Assembly (NCBI GenBank): GCA_028551475.1
Contig: CM052361.1
Span: forward strand, 2,921,501 to 2,985,500
Source: Casuarina equisetifolia
Lineage: Eukaryota > Streptophyta > Magnoliopsida > Fagales > Casuarinaceae
Direction: 5' to 3'
DNA: 64,000 nt
In this document: one piece after another, positions 51,194 to 63,456 of the stretch
Position numbering within the stretch: position 1 is the stretch's first letter
Layout: every line of letters begins with the position of its first letter
Notes under the pieces: model-generated
Databases searched by the model: none
Seen by the model: the letters and a program-made list of their open reading frames with translations, nothing else
Told to the model about the DNA's origin: nothing
Translations under genes and position numbers: made by a program

Positions 51194-51540
51194 TTATAGA
51201 TTAGGGAGGTAGGTACAAATCTGCATGTTTTGTCGACTCAAGAAGAAATAAAGGGAAAGACTGTCAACATCTAACTTATAGATCATGTAATAAAATATAA
51301 GGCCTAAAGTAAATTGAAAGGGCTACTTGATGAATTCAAATAAGAAATGAGACAATTGAACAATGTTTATTTATGCTAACTAAGTTAAAACTTTCATTTT
51401 CAATTGGGAGAAATACTAAATGTAAAATTCATCACCATATCTTATGATACTAGGGTTTAATTATAACCCTAGGTACCTAAATTTTTTTATACCCAAGTAC
51501 CAAATTGGTCAAAGAATTTGAAGTTACTAGCTATAGTAAC
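51194..51540. other. Intergenic AT-rich sequence
   Basis: No gene, repeat pair or regulatory signal recognised. Confidence 0.5.
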
Positions 51541-54500
51541 CTAAAAGACTTTTAAACTATTTGGTACATCTAAAAAAAATTTTCTCTTAACACTAAGAAA
51601 CCTAACTTTTAAACTCAAAATAAACCTAGAATATTTTACAAGAATATTAAAAAAAAAAAGGGGGGTAGTAATGGTGATAATGGATTTACAGAAAAAAAAA
51701 TTGGAAAATAAATGAGACAAATATACACTTCTTCACTTTTGGTAAGTGTTAAGAAACAAGAGAGATTACTACATATAAGTTCCTTATTTGTCATGATAGT
51801 CATTTTTTAAGTTAAGCCTCATATAAAGACCCTACTTAAATATCCCAATTTCTTTTTCATTAGAATTCGTGAAAGACTAAGAAGAAGCTTTAATAATGCA
51901 ATCCCGCACCATGATATGATGGAAGAACAAGAAACATAACACTGACCAAGATTGAATATGAGGCCATCATTTCCACAAGCATAGGCATCATGTCATCCCT
52001 CATGGTCAAGGTTTTCACACTTTTTTCCAACTACTTTCTTTGTCTTTTTCTTCATGTTGCTTCACATGCACTAATTGTTTATTCAACTATATTTGACACT
52101 GATAACTCTATTTTTATAGAGTTATTTTACATATTTTAGGCAATAAATAACTTTAACAATTGTAAGAAAATATTTGAACTCCTCTTTATTTACCTAAATT
52201 TGTCTTGTTTATGTAACAAGGAAAACCTGATGCATATTATGTGGCAAAATCATAAGATCAAGATCAAGAGAGTCAAGATGGGCTTAGGCTTTGGATAATT
52301 ATTATTATATTTTTTGTTGTTGGGTTTTCTAAATAAATAGAAAACTTAGTTATATTATGAATTAAAATCCTAATTAATTTAGGAGTTCAAAACCCAATTG
52401 TTTTAGGTATCCAAAATCGAGTTTTACTGGGATAAGGTCTAAACCCAAAACTCTATTTAAGAAAAGAGAAGAAGCGAACTAGGAGAGGAGGAAATTAAGC
52501 ACAACTCAAGGTTTTCTTAAAGAGAAAACAAAACGGGTAACAGACTTCTTATTCTTGGATTTAATATGCCTTCTTTATTTCCTATTATTGTTCTTCCTCA
52601 TTATTTCTTTATCTTTTAGTTTATTTTTGTTAGAGCTACGATGTAACCTAATTATGATGGTATGAATCTTATAATTATTATGTTTTGTAAAATATTTTGT
52701 TTATGTGAAGTTACATGTTACTATGTTTAATGCTTTTAAGTAATTAGCTATCACTTGAATGATCTTATTTGTATATTTAAGACTGACAAGAAATGATATG
52801 CAATTGCTTCTTAATGTATAACCATAAATTAAATATGGATAAACATATACCATATTCTTTGTGTGGCTTTCAGTGTAAACTGGGAATGTTTGTAAATCCT
52901 GATACATTTGATTTGTTTCAATTCACATATAGAGATATAGTGAATTAACAAATTAAGTAGGTTTACTATACCTAGACATAGGATAGTAAATAAATTAAGA
53001 AGTTTCACCATCACATAGATATTATCCTTCTTGCAACATAAATAATCAATACTAATATCTAGTAGTTATGGTAAAATCATATGCTCTAATATATTTCGAG
53101 TATTTAGTTTTCTTAGATTCAGTTAGTTAATCTATCATCTATCATTTGGATTTATTAGATAAATTCTAGGAGTTGTTCACCATTAATAATTAGTTGGCCT
53201 AGTAATCATCAATCTCTGTGGAATGATATCTTTCTTATCATTATATTATTTATTCGACATCTTCACTTGCATCTAAATTTCACCAAACAAACACAAGTGA
53301 CAAGCTGAAGCAAGTGGTGAGCACATGCATCTAACTTTCTTAAAGCTTTGTTGGAATTCATGAAAAGCTAAGAATAAGCTTTAATAATGCAATTACACGC
53401 CATGATTTAATGGGAGAACAAGAAACATAACACTAACCGAGATTGGATTTAAGGCTATCATTTCCGATATCATTTCTACAATCATACGCATCATGTCATA
53501 CCTCCGGGGTCAAGGTTTTCACAATCCGTTCCTATTGCTTTCTTTGTCTTTTTTTTTTCCATGTTGCTTCACAAGAATGACCTTAAAAGGCTTTTAAACC
53601 ATCTGGCGCATTTGAAAGGTTGTTCTTTTAACACTAAGAAACCTAGCCTTTTTGCTCAAAACAAACTTGAAATATTTTATATGAATATAAACAAAATTAA
53701 GGGTGTAGTAATGTTGATAATGGATTTAGAAAAAAAAATAACTAAAAAAATAAATGAGACAAATATACACTTCTCTACTTTTCGTAAGTTTTAGGGAGCA
53801 AGAGACAGATTTTTGCATCAAACTCCCATATTTGTCATAATAGTCATTTTAAGTTAAGTGGCTTATAGAGGTCCTAGTTAAATATCCCACTTTCCTTTTC
53901 ATGCAGTATCATGTCTTGATCCTACTTGATCCTACTTGATCCTAATTAAATTTAGAGTTAAATGGGTTTGATCCTATTTTGTGGACTTTTCCTTTTCTTT
54001 CCTTGCTAGGGCATGTAATGTTGGGTTTGGATTAGACTTATACCCTACTCTTTTATCCCAACAAGGTATAGTATTTCAGCTCAACCTTATTAATAATTAA
54101 AAAAAAACTTTTCCTATTAAAAAAAAAAGTCTTATTGGCTAGTATTAGAAAAGTAAAAAATGAAAGTGTATCTCTATTTACAAATATTAGATGAATTGTA
54201 ATATTAGGGTATGCTCCTAAATTTTTGTATTTTCTTCTTTTATAATGAATAAACTCACAAATTCATAAATAAATAAAAAATGTAATGTACAGTTTGCATA
54301 TCTTCTAGATGATGCATTTAACTTTCTCAAAAATTTGTTGGAATTCGTGAAAAACTCAGAATAAACTTTAATAATGCAATTCCACGCCATGATATAATGG
54401 GAGAACAAGAAAGATAACACTGACCGGGATTGGATTTGAGGATAGGCATCATGTCGTACCTCCTGGGTAAAGGTTCTCACAATCTATTCCTATCGCTTTT

Positions 54501-57500
54501 GTTGTCTTTTTTTCATGTTGCTTCGCAGAAATGACGATCATGAGCAAGTGGTGGTCACCTTTCAGACTTAGGATCACTTTTGAGTAACAAAAGTTTAGAT
54601 TAGATTAAGATTGATCCCTTACCAGTGTAAGAACCAATTTACACATTATACAACACTTGCCAAAATAACCCAAATAAAGTACAACCCAAAACTGCACCAA
54701 ACTTTTGCTCGAGCAAGATTTTAGTTATGTTAGCTTCATCTAAAAGAGGATTTCTTATTTAGTCTGACCATTATGTGCACAATTTTTCTGTTAAAAATAA
54801 ATAAATAAATAATATTAATATTAATAACTTAAAGCTTGATTTTTTATTTTTCATTTTTTACACAGATACCCAAACTTACACTTTGTATACAAAAATGTAG
54901 TTTCTAATCTCCCGCATGAAAAGGAATGAATGAGCATTATCTGTATTTTCTAATTTATACTTTTGTGAAAGCAAACCCAAGTCTTAAGGTGACCACCACC
55001 TTGTCGTGCACATTTACTTTTGTCACATGTATAAGGGGAAAAAAAAGAGACAAGAAAGTAGGTAGAATGAAGTGTGAAACCCTTGACTCACGAGGATAGG
55101 ACATAAGGCCAATGCTTTTGGAAATGATGCTCTCAATTTCAAGGAATGGCCAATTAATAACCTTGACTAGCATCTTGGAATGGCCAATCAATACCCTCGA
55201 CTAGCATCTTGGACTAGCATATTAGAAACACATGCCCTCATCATTATGCAGCTACTCATCCTTGACTGGCATCTTGGAAAGCAAGAATATCTTCTATAAA
55301 ATAGCTATGAAATCTAGTAACCAAGGCAGATTGGAGAGATAAAGTTTCATGCAAGTTCAGCTTTGGATGAATCATTACCAACAGTAACAAACTTTTGCCA
55401 ATCTTGGGCATAATGGCTTTGAGTTTGTTAATGAACCATTAAAAAAAGTAACCATCTTTTTCCAAAAGCAACAACTTCCGATCTTAATCCCCATTTCCAA
55501 ACCACAAAACTCCACGAAATTGATAATTAGCGGCCCAAAAAGTTACTGAGCAAGGCAGTGCTTAGAGGATCGAAACACTAATAGAGAAATACTATGAAAC
55601 AAACATCTTTAAAAGCCTTTTCTTAAAGCTTCGTTGGAATTCGTGAAAAACTTCGAATAAGCTTTAACAATGCAATTACACGCCATGATATAATGGGAGA
55701 ACAAGAAACATAATACTGACCGAGATTGGATTTAAGGCTATCATTTCCACAATCATAGGCATCATGTCATCCTCCTGGGTCAAGGTTTTCACAATCTGTT
55801 CCTAACACTTTCTTTGTCTTTTTTTCCATGTTGCTTCACGGAAATGACCTTAAAAGGCTTTTTAGTCATCTAGCACATTTGAAAGGATGTTCTTTTAACA
55901 CTAAGAAACCTAGTTTTTTTCTCAAAACAAACTTGGAATATTTTACATGAATATAAACAAAATTCAGGGTGTAGTAATGTTGATAATGGATTTCGAAAAA
56001 AAAGAACTCAAATAAATGAGACAAGCATACACTTCTATACTTGTCGTAAGTTTTAGGAAACAAGAGACAGATTTTTGCATCGAACTCCCTTATTTGTCAT
56101 AATAGTCATTTTAAGTTAAGTGGCTTAGAGAGGTCCTTGTTAAATATCCCAATTTCCTTTTCATGTAGTATCATGTCAAGTATTTGAACCCATTTGATTC
56201 TAATTAGATGTAGAGTTGAATGGGTTTGATCCTATTTTGTGGACTTTTCTTTTTCTTTCTTGTTAAGGCAAGTAATGTTGGGTTTAGGTTAGACTTATAC
56301 TCTACTCTTTTATCTCAACAAGGTATATTTCAGCTTAACCTTATTAATAATTCAAAAAAAAACTTTTGTCCAAAAAAAGAAGTCTTGTTGTCCAGCATTA
56401 CAAAAGTAAAAAGTGGGAAAACATCTTTATGTTGGAACATTAAACCTTCTTATATGAATATTTTGTTGTTTTATTGCTGGAAGATGACAAACTTAATTTT
56501 TTCTTTAATGAATTGTAATATTGTAGTATTATAATATACCCCTCAGTTTTTATAATTTTTTCTTTCTTGATGAATAAACTCACATATTAATAAATAAAAA
56601 AGTCCAGTATGCATATGTTCTAAATGATGCATCTAACTTTCTCAAAGCTTTGATGGAATTCGTGAAAAACTAAGAATAAGCTTTAATAATGCAATTCCAC
56701 GCCGTGGTATAATGGGAGAACATGAAACATAACACTGACCGAGATTGGATTTGAGGCTATCATTTCCATAAGAATAGGCATCATGTCGTACCTCCTGGGT
56801 CAAGGTTTTTACAATCCATTCCTATTACTTTCTCTGTCCTTTTGTCATGTTACTTCATAGAAAGGACGATCATGAACAAGTAGTGATCACCTTTAAGACT
56901 TGGGGTCACTTCTGAGTAACAGAAGTTTAGATTAGATTAGGATTGAATCCTTACCAGTGTTAGGCTCAATTTACACATTTTACAACACTATTGCCAAAAT
57001 AACCCAAATAATGTACAACCCAAAGTTGCACCAAACTTTTGCTCGAGCAAGATTTTAGATATTTTAGCTCCATCTAAAACAGGATTTCTTATTTAGTTTG
57101 ACCATTCTGTGCACAACTTTTTTGTAAAAAGAAATCATAAAGAGAAAAAAAATTAAAAAAAGGCTTAAAACTTGACATTTTCTTTTTTTTTTTTAACTCA
57201 TGTACCCAAACTTACATGCTATATATATGAATGTAAAAATGTAGTTTCTGGTCTCCCGCATGCAAAGGAATGAATGAGCAGAATCCGCATTTTCTAATCT
57301 ATACTTTTCTGAAAGCAAACCCAAGTCTTAAAGGTGACCATCACCTAGTCACGCATATTTACTTTTGTCACATATAAAAGCACCAGAGAGAGAGAGAGAG
57401 AAGAAAGTAGGTAGAATAGAGTGTGAAACCTTGACTAGCATCCTGGAATGGCCAATCAATACCCTTGACTAGCATATCGGAAACACATGCCTTCATCGTT

Positions 57501-57600
57501 ACGCAGCCGCTCATCCTTGACTGGCATCTTAAAAAGCAAGAATATCTTCTATAAAATGCTATGGAATCCAGTAACCAAGGTAGATTGGAGAGATAAATTT
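51541..57600. repeat. Tandem segmental duplication, ~2.3-kb unit
   Basis: Two near-complete copies (about 53,335-55,620 and 55,625-57,600) and one partial copy (51,541-52,099, split from the rest by a solo LTR) share ordered markers: cacgccatgatataatggg (54,385; 55,680), ctaagaaacctag (53,633; 55,902), gggtttgatcctattttgtgg (53,964; 56,221), and agtaaccaaggcagattggag (55,315; 57,560). The offset between copies is 2,257-2,340 bp. Decayed units of the fold-back element occur in each. No coding sequence is recognised. Confidence 0.8.
52100..53289 (+). mobile_element. Solo gypsy LTR
   Basis: Starts TGATAACTCT, ends CACCAAACA, flanked by gacac (52,095-52,099) and aacac (53,290-53,294), a 5-bp duplication with one mismatch. 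Short subtype of the LTR family. Confidence 0.85.
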
Positions 57601-57885
57601 GGCTTGTTTTTCATAGTGCTATATCTCTTGGATTTGTTCCAAGAGTGCAGAACATTTATGTTCTTACTTTATATATCTCTTACAATTCCTTCTAATAGAG
57701 TGAAGTGTGTGTCCTAAATTCTAAGGTAGTGAGTTTTTCCTATCTTTAGTTTTTTAAGTGTATGTCTCCTTCAATTCTAAGGTGATGAGTTTTTGTATCC
57801 TTAGGTTTTCAACAATAATTTTATCTTCTATTTTCCTACTCTCTAATCCAGTACCAAAATTAGGTAGCACAATCCAAATGTCAAC
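57601..57885 (+). promoter_or_regulatory. Upstream region of peptide gene F
   Basis: No TATAAATA is present at the position used by genes A and D; the segment ends ggtagcacaatccaaatgtcaac before the start codon. A four-codon upstream reading frame (ATG at 57,878) overlaps the main start. Upstream sequence was replaced by the tandem duplication. Confidence 0.4.
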
Positions 57886-60800
57886 ATGAAGACCAGTTTT
57901 ATTATTTGCATCCTCTTGGCATTGAAGCTTTTCTTGTCCCCTTCCACTACTGCTCGAGAATTAGTTCAAAACGGTGAATGCAATAAATTTATAATTTACT
58001 TCCATACTAGTCTTTTCTGTTTCCGTATACATATGTAGTATAGTAAATCATTCAAAGCCTGCCATGTAAGAAATAATTAATAGTACTAGTTTTATTTCTC
58101 CACTTGTTAATTCTAATCAAATTTTGACTCTTTTTTTTTTCTTTTAAAAGCGTCCATCCTTTGCGAAAACTAGTTGAATTGTTTCGCGTTATACACAAAC
58201 TCTAGGTATGCGTTTCACCAAATTCGGTGGATTTATCAAGAATAAAAAATATTATTACAGTGAATCGACAAATTAAGATTACTTATAAAGTAATTATATT
58301 ACTTACAACATGTATGGAATAAAATAGACAAACAGATACATAGATGGATTCATTTATACATTTACATGTGTAAAATATTATTGATCTATGAAAAAGAAAT
58401 TTTAAAAACACATAATGCTTACAAAAATTTAGGGTTATGTCTTTAGTTAGTTCCTGAGCTTTGATCCCTAAAGTTGCTCAGCCAAGTAGCTTCTCATATC
58501 TTAGACCAATCAGTTTGTGTACTTACATATACAAGATATTAGCAAAGCTTCTCAATGATAGGCTAGCTAAGATTCTTCCTCAAGTAATATCTTTAGAACA
58601 ATCTGGCCTTGTGAAGGATAGATCAATACAAGAAAATATAGCTTTAGCATAGGAAATGTCATGAAATAAACCGAAAGGTTCCAAGGGGTAATGTTGTAAT
58701 CAAAATGGACATGTCAAAAGCATACGATAGGATGGAATGGTCGTTTTTATTAAAAGTAATGCGGAGATTTGGATTTTTAGCGACATGGATAGACATGATG
58801 TACAGATGTATTTCAAACAATTGGTTTTCTATACAGATAAAAGGAAAGAAGTTTGGCTTTTTTCACTATACAAGGGGGTTGCAAAAGGGAGAGCCTTTGT
58901 CACCAAGTTTGTTCATATTAGCACAAGAAGCATTATCTCATAAGTTGAAACAACTAATGCAAGTTGAGAATATTGGGAGCTACAAAGGAACAAATAATCT
59001 TAAATATGTCTCACATTTGCTATATGCAAATAATATGATAGTTTTTCTAAATGGGAGAAAAAGGTCAATTCAGAAATTTATGGAATTATTGCAGAGATAT
59101 GAGCGAGACAGTGGACAAAAAGTAAATGTGGCTAAATGTAATTTTTTAGTGGCAAAGAAGATGTCCCCTCATAGGAAACAACAAATTCAAAATTGGAGTG
59201 GATTTGACCAACAAAATTACCAATGAAGTATTTAGGGGCTCCACTTTTTAAGAAAAGATCAAAAAGGAGTTATTTTGATAAGATTATGAGAAAAATTACA
59301 GGGCAAATTTCCAATTGGAAGAATCATTTTCTTTCCCATGGAAGGAAGTTAGTACTTATCAAGAGTGTTCTTCCGTCCATCCTTATCTATTGTTTATCGG
59401 TAACTAGAGCTCTAATAACTCTATTTTTATAGAGTTATTTTACCTAATTTAAATAATAAATTCTCTAATGTTTGTGAGAAAATATTTGAATTCCTTTTTA
59501 TTTACTTAAATTTGTCTTGTTTATGTAGCATAAGGAGGCATGAAGAAAAAGAACAAGCATGGAGAACCTAGTACTTATTATATGGCAGAAGATGGTCAAA
59601 TTATCAAGGTGAAGGAAATCAAGATGGGCTTGGGCTTGGGCTTTGGATAATTGTTATTAGATTTTTATTATTATTAGTTTTTTAAATAATTAGAAAACCT
59701 AGTCCTATTAGGAGTCCAAAGCCTAATTAATATAGAAGTCTAAAACCCAATTGTATTGGGAATCCAAAACCCAATGCTATTAGGATAAGGAGAAAGTTCT
59801 AGATCCCATACCCTATATAAAGGAGGAGCCCTGCATACAAGAGGAGAAGCAAGAGAGAAAAGAAGTTGACGCTGAAACCAAGGAGGAAATTGAGCACAAC
59901 TCAAGAGAGAGGCCAACAATTCAAGATTTCTTGAAGAGAAGACAAAAAGGGTGATAGACTTCTTATTCTTGGATTCAAGATGCCTTCTTTGTTTCTTATT
60001 ATTGTTCTTCCTCATTATTTCATTATGTTCTAAACTTCTTTTGTTAGAGCGAAGATGTAGCCTAACTATGATGATGTGAATCCTATAAGTTTTATGTTTT
60101 GCAAGATAGTTTATTTATGTGAGTTATATATTATTATGCTTAATGCTTTTAAGTAATTGGCCACCACTTGAATGATTTGATGTGTATGTTAGAGACTGAA
60201 AGGTAATAATATGCAATTGCTTCTTATAATATATAACCATGAATTAAATATGGATAGACATATACCATGTTATTTGTGTGGCTTTTGGTGATAAGATGAT
60301 CGAAAGATTTATTGTAAACCAGGAATATTCATAGATCCTAATGCATTTGGTTTGTTTCAATTCACATATAGAGATATAGTGAATTAATGAACTAAATAGG
60401 TTTACTATACCTAGACATAGGATAGTAAATAAATTAGGAAATTCCGCCATCACATAGATAATATCATTCTTGCATGCATAAACTATGGAAATTCATATCT
60501 AGTAGTTATGGTGAAATCGGAAGCTCTAACATGTGTCTCATCTTGATTTTTCCTACTTGGATTCAATTTTAATTAGTCTTGAGTTTTCATTTTAGAAATT
60601 TTAAATTTTAATTCATCTTCAACAATATTTTGATTTGCTAGATAAATTTTAGGATTAATTCATCATTAGTACTTAATTAGTTTAGTATTCACCAATCTTC
60701 GTGGGATGATATCTTTCTTATCATTATATTACTTGTTCGACATGTTCACTTGCATCTAAATTTCACCGAACAAGCTCCAAAGGTAGTGTTACACGAAATA

Positions 60801-63052
60801 AACAAGCAAATGTCTGAATTCTTATGGAGTCATATGGGGGAGCATAGAGCACATTGGATGGGGTGGGAAAAAGCATGTTTCCTTAAGGAAAAAGGTGGAT
60901 TAGGAATAAGAGATATGAACATGGTTATGGAGAGCCTTTTATTGAAAATGGCTTAGAACTATGTCAAAGGAGATTCTTTGTGAGCAAAATTTATATGGAG
61001 GAAGTATGGAAATCCAATGGGAGTTTGTCATCAACCAAGAAATGCTAAACCCTCACATTGTTGGAGGGCTATTAAAACTCACATTGCTTTTGCTTTGCAA
61101 CATAGTAAATGGGTGATTCGAAATGGAGAACGCTCTTTCTGGACAAATAAATGGTTAGATGAAATATTATGGCATCCATCATATGATGACAATGTAAGGA
61201 GTATTCGCGAAGCCATGGAGGATCCAAAGTTTCTAGAGGGCAATTTATCCACAGAGCAATTGGAGCAAGCTCGTCGAATAATCATCACCAATGACTCAGA
61301 TAGAATGGCCTTTAAGTTAACCTTTAATGGAGAATTCTCTTTAGTGTTAGTGTATGCAAACAAAACACTACATGGTGAGAAGAAAACTTGGAGTAAGTTT
61401 ATATGGAATAAGCACCTACCGCCAGAGATTGACTTTTTCATGTGGAGGGTGATGAAAAAAGGATTTCCAACATATGAAAAAATTCAAGAGCGAGGCATTT
61501 CTTATGCATCAAGATGTGTTTGTTGTTCAACACTAAATTACGAGACCCTAGATCATCTTTTTTGTCAAGGAGAATTGGTAATAAGACTATGGAATCATTT
61601 CTATCATATTTTGCAAATGTTCGTTCAACGTGACATGGTTTTGAACTTGGTTGTGGATTGGTTTCATAAGGCTAGTATCTCTTCACAAAGAGGGATGTCA
61701 TTAGCCTTAATTGTTTGCATAATTTTACGTCAAATTTAGTTGCTTAAGAATAATGTCATATTTAGTAATCAAGGTTTTTTTCTACCAGTTGTGATAGGGG
61801 AAGTGCTTTCAAAGGCCTGTAATTTCATGGCTTCTTTTCAAAGTAGTACGTTCCCTTTAATGAAAGAATGCAAAATACTATAACAATTACATATTCCAAT
61901 AGTTGTTCCACTACTTTGTAGAGGTCGTATAGTACACCGGTCATGTCCATCTCCAAGTTCTCTGAAGTTGAACACATATGGTTCTTGTAAGGGAGGAGTT
62001 TGTGTAGGAGGCGTGGTGTGAAGTTGTAGGGGAAGTGTTATTATGGCTTATGTAGTTAACTTAGGACAAGGAAATAGTGCAAAAGCTAAGGTTTTGGCTT
62101 TATTAAAAGGTCTTAAGATGTGTTATCAGCAAGGTTTGAATATAAAGGAGATAGAAGTAGATTCTCAATTCATGATTCAATGCATTACAAGGGTCAATTC
62201 AATTCCATGGGATTTAGAATATGAATTACATCAATGCTTAGTTTATCTAGCATCAAATGTCAAGATCTCTTATATCTTTCGAGAAGTAAATTTTCTTGTA
62301 AATGGTTTGGCCAACTTTGGTCATTCGATTATAGGAATAAAAATCTTGTCCACACTAGGATCTCCACCAACAAATTGTAAGAAAATAGACTGGGAAAATC
62401 AATTAGGCTTGGAACTTTACAAGCCTCCTTAACTATATCAATTTCAAGAGTCATAAGTTGCTAATTTTATTATTCATTGTATGATTTTCTTAGGTACTTT
62501 GGAAGGTTTTATTTCATGTTATTTTATCACCTGAAGTTCAGGATTATATATTGAGAGGTTAGGTTCAATGCCCTACCTTATGTAGTCTTTTTACACAAGT
62601 TTTGGACCTTGGCTCATACTGTGAGATAAATATCAAAATAAGATGGGACATTTTCCTAAAATAAATAAATAAATAAATAAATAATTAGTCATGTTTCCCT
62701 TGGACTCTCAATAGATATTAGATAAATTATGCACCTTTATTAGAGAATAAATACTTTCTGATATAGGCAGAATATTTTGGAACATCTTATGAAATATTCT
62801 TCATCATATTCTAAATCTATACTATAAATTAGTTTATGCAATTTATTGTACCTATCCCGGAAACGATGTCGACAATTCGATGCAGGTATTAGCCAAACCA
62901 AGAATCCACGTAATCCGAGTGGACTAAATATGGCCAACCCAACACACAGTAGTCCCTACCAAGCACGCGGCCGACGCCTTAGTTTCCCCAAGCAACCTAG
63001 TAGGGAAAAAAACAACCCCGGGGCACTATGCTATCTCTTGTGTCGGCGATAA
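57886..63052 (+). CDS. Small basic secreted peptide gene F (RISP-like candidate)
   Basis: Exon 1 is 57,886-57,973 and exon 2 is 62,886-63,052; the phase-1 intron is 4.9 kb because a LINE and a solo LTR sit in it. Donor and acceptor match gene A, and intron ends align with gene A's intron. The 84-residue precursor has a signal peptide (MKTSFIICILLALKLFLSPS, then TTA) and a mature part of about 61 residues. This starts RELVQNG, has SQTKNPRNPSGLNMANPTH, then SPYQARGRRLSFPKQ and ends GALCYLLCRR. Eleven Lys/Arg against two Glu make it strongly basic; Cys78 and Cys82 are spaced C-x3-C. From memory, the poplar rust-induced secreted peptide RISP has a mature part of about 60 basic residues, so homology is plausible but untested. 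Efficient splicing of the enlarged intron is not assured. Confidence 0.6.
58455..62685 (+). mobile_element. L1-type LINE with RNase H domain, in gene F intron
   Basis: A 5'-truncated LINE lacking the endonuclease. Reverse transcriptase starts at 58,461 (FSYLRPISLCTYIYKILAKL) and continues at 58,705-59,226 (KAYDRMEWSF; GLQKGEPLSPSLFI). The catalytic YADD box reads YANN at 59,023-59,034. Thumb/connection sequence (LGAPLFKKRSKRSYFDKI) runs to 59,412, is interrupted by a solo LTR, and resumes at 60,777. The zf-RVT tail (CVCCSTLNYETLDHLFC) is at 61,017-61,739. An RNase H domain is at about 61,950-62,432, where two usual acidic residues are changed (NTYGS for NTDGS, AKA for AEA). The tail is an aaat repeat (62,658-62,683). 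Probable short target duplication ttagt. Dead. Confidence 0.85.
59413..60772 (+). mobile_element. Solo gypsy LTR inside the LINE
   Basis: Flanked by the perfect duplication agctc (59,408-59,412 and 60,773-60,777). It starts TAATAACTCT and ends CACCGAACA; the short subtype. It entered after the LINE and splits the LINE's reverse-transcriptase connection region. Confidence 0.92.
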
Positions 63053-63317
63053 ACTCTTTTTCTATCATGTCGACAATCTTCACCAACCTCGGTATCTACA
63101 AGTCGTCTCACCTAGTAATTAGATCACCTCCCATTTAATGACCTCAGATCTCTCTAAAAATAAATGAGTTCTTTATCAATGTGGTGTTTTGAAGGCAATT
63201 CGGATCTACACTAAATTCGTTGGTCATATTTCCCACTATAGAAATTACTAATTAAAAAAATTCTTGATTCAAAATCTAAACATATAACATACCACCACAA
63301 ACTCAATAGTACCTACC
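63053..63317 (+). other. 3' side of gene F, no recognised feature
   Basis: The conserved 3' block seen in genes A, B and D directly after the stop is not evident; the sequence looks unrelated until about 63,540. No gene seen. Confidence 0.4.
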
Positions 63318-63331
63318 AACGCCCTATGAAA

Positions 63332-63456
63332 GTGAGGACTCCCCTAGCTTAGTGGTCAGCTAAGCTAGCCCTTGACTAGTGAGTCCACCCGATCAGGGTT
63401 TCAAGTCCCCTTCCCCCCTCCCCATGTGCATATTGTAATAAAAAAGGAAGAAAAGA
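63332..63456 (+). mobile_element. tRNA-derived SINE
   Basis: A 125-bp element with a polymerase III A-box-like ctagcttagtggtcagc (63,344-63,360), a B-box-like cagggtttcaagtcccc (63,395-63,411), and an A-rich tail. It is flanked by near-perfect direct repeats aacgccctatgaaa (63,318-63,331) and aacgccctctgaaa (63,457-63,470). The layout is that of plant SINEs. Confidence 0.75.

Noticed and set aside
57886-63052. Assignment of gene F to the RALF family because of its CRR C-terminus
   Set aside because: The RALF YISY-type and four-cysteine pattern is absent, and RALF genes typically lack this intron.
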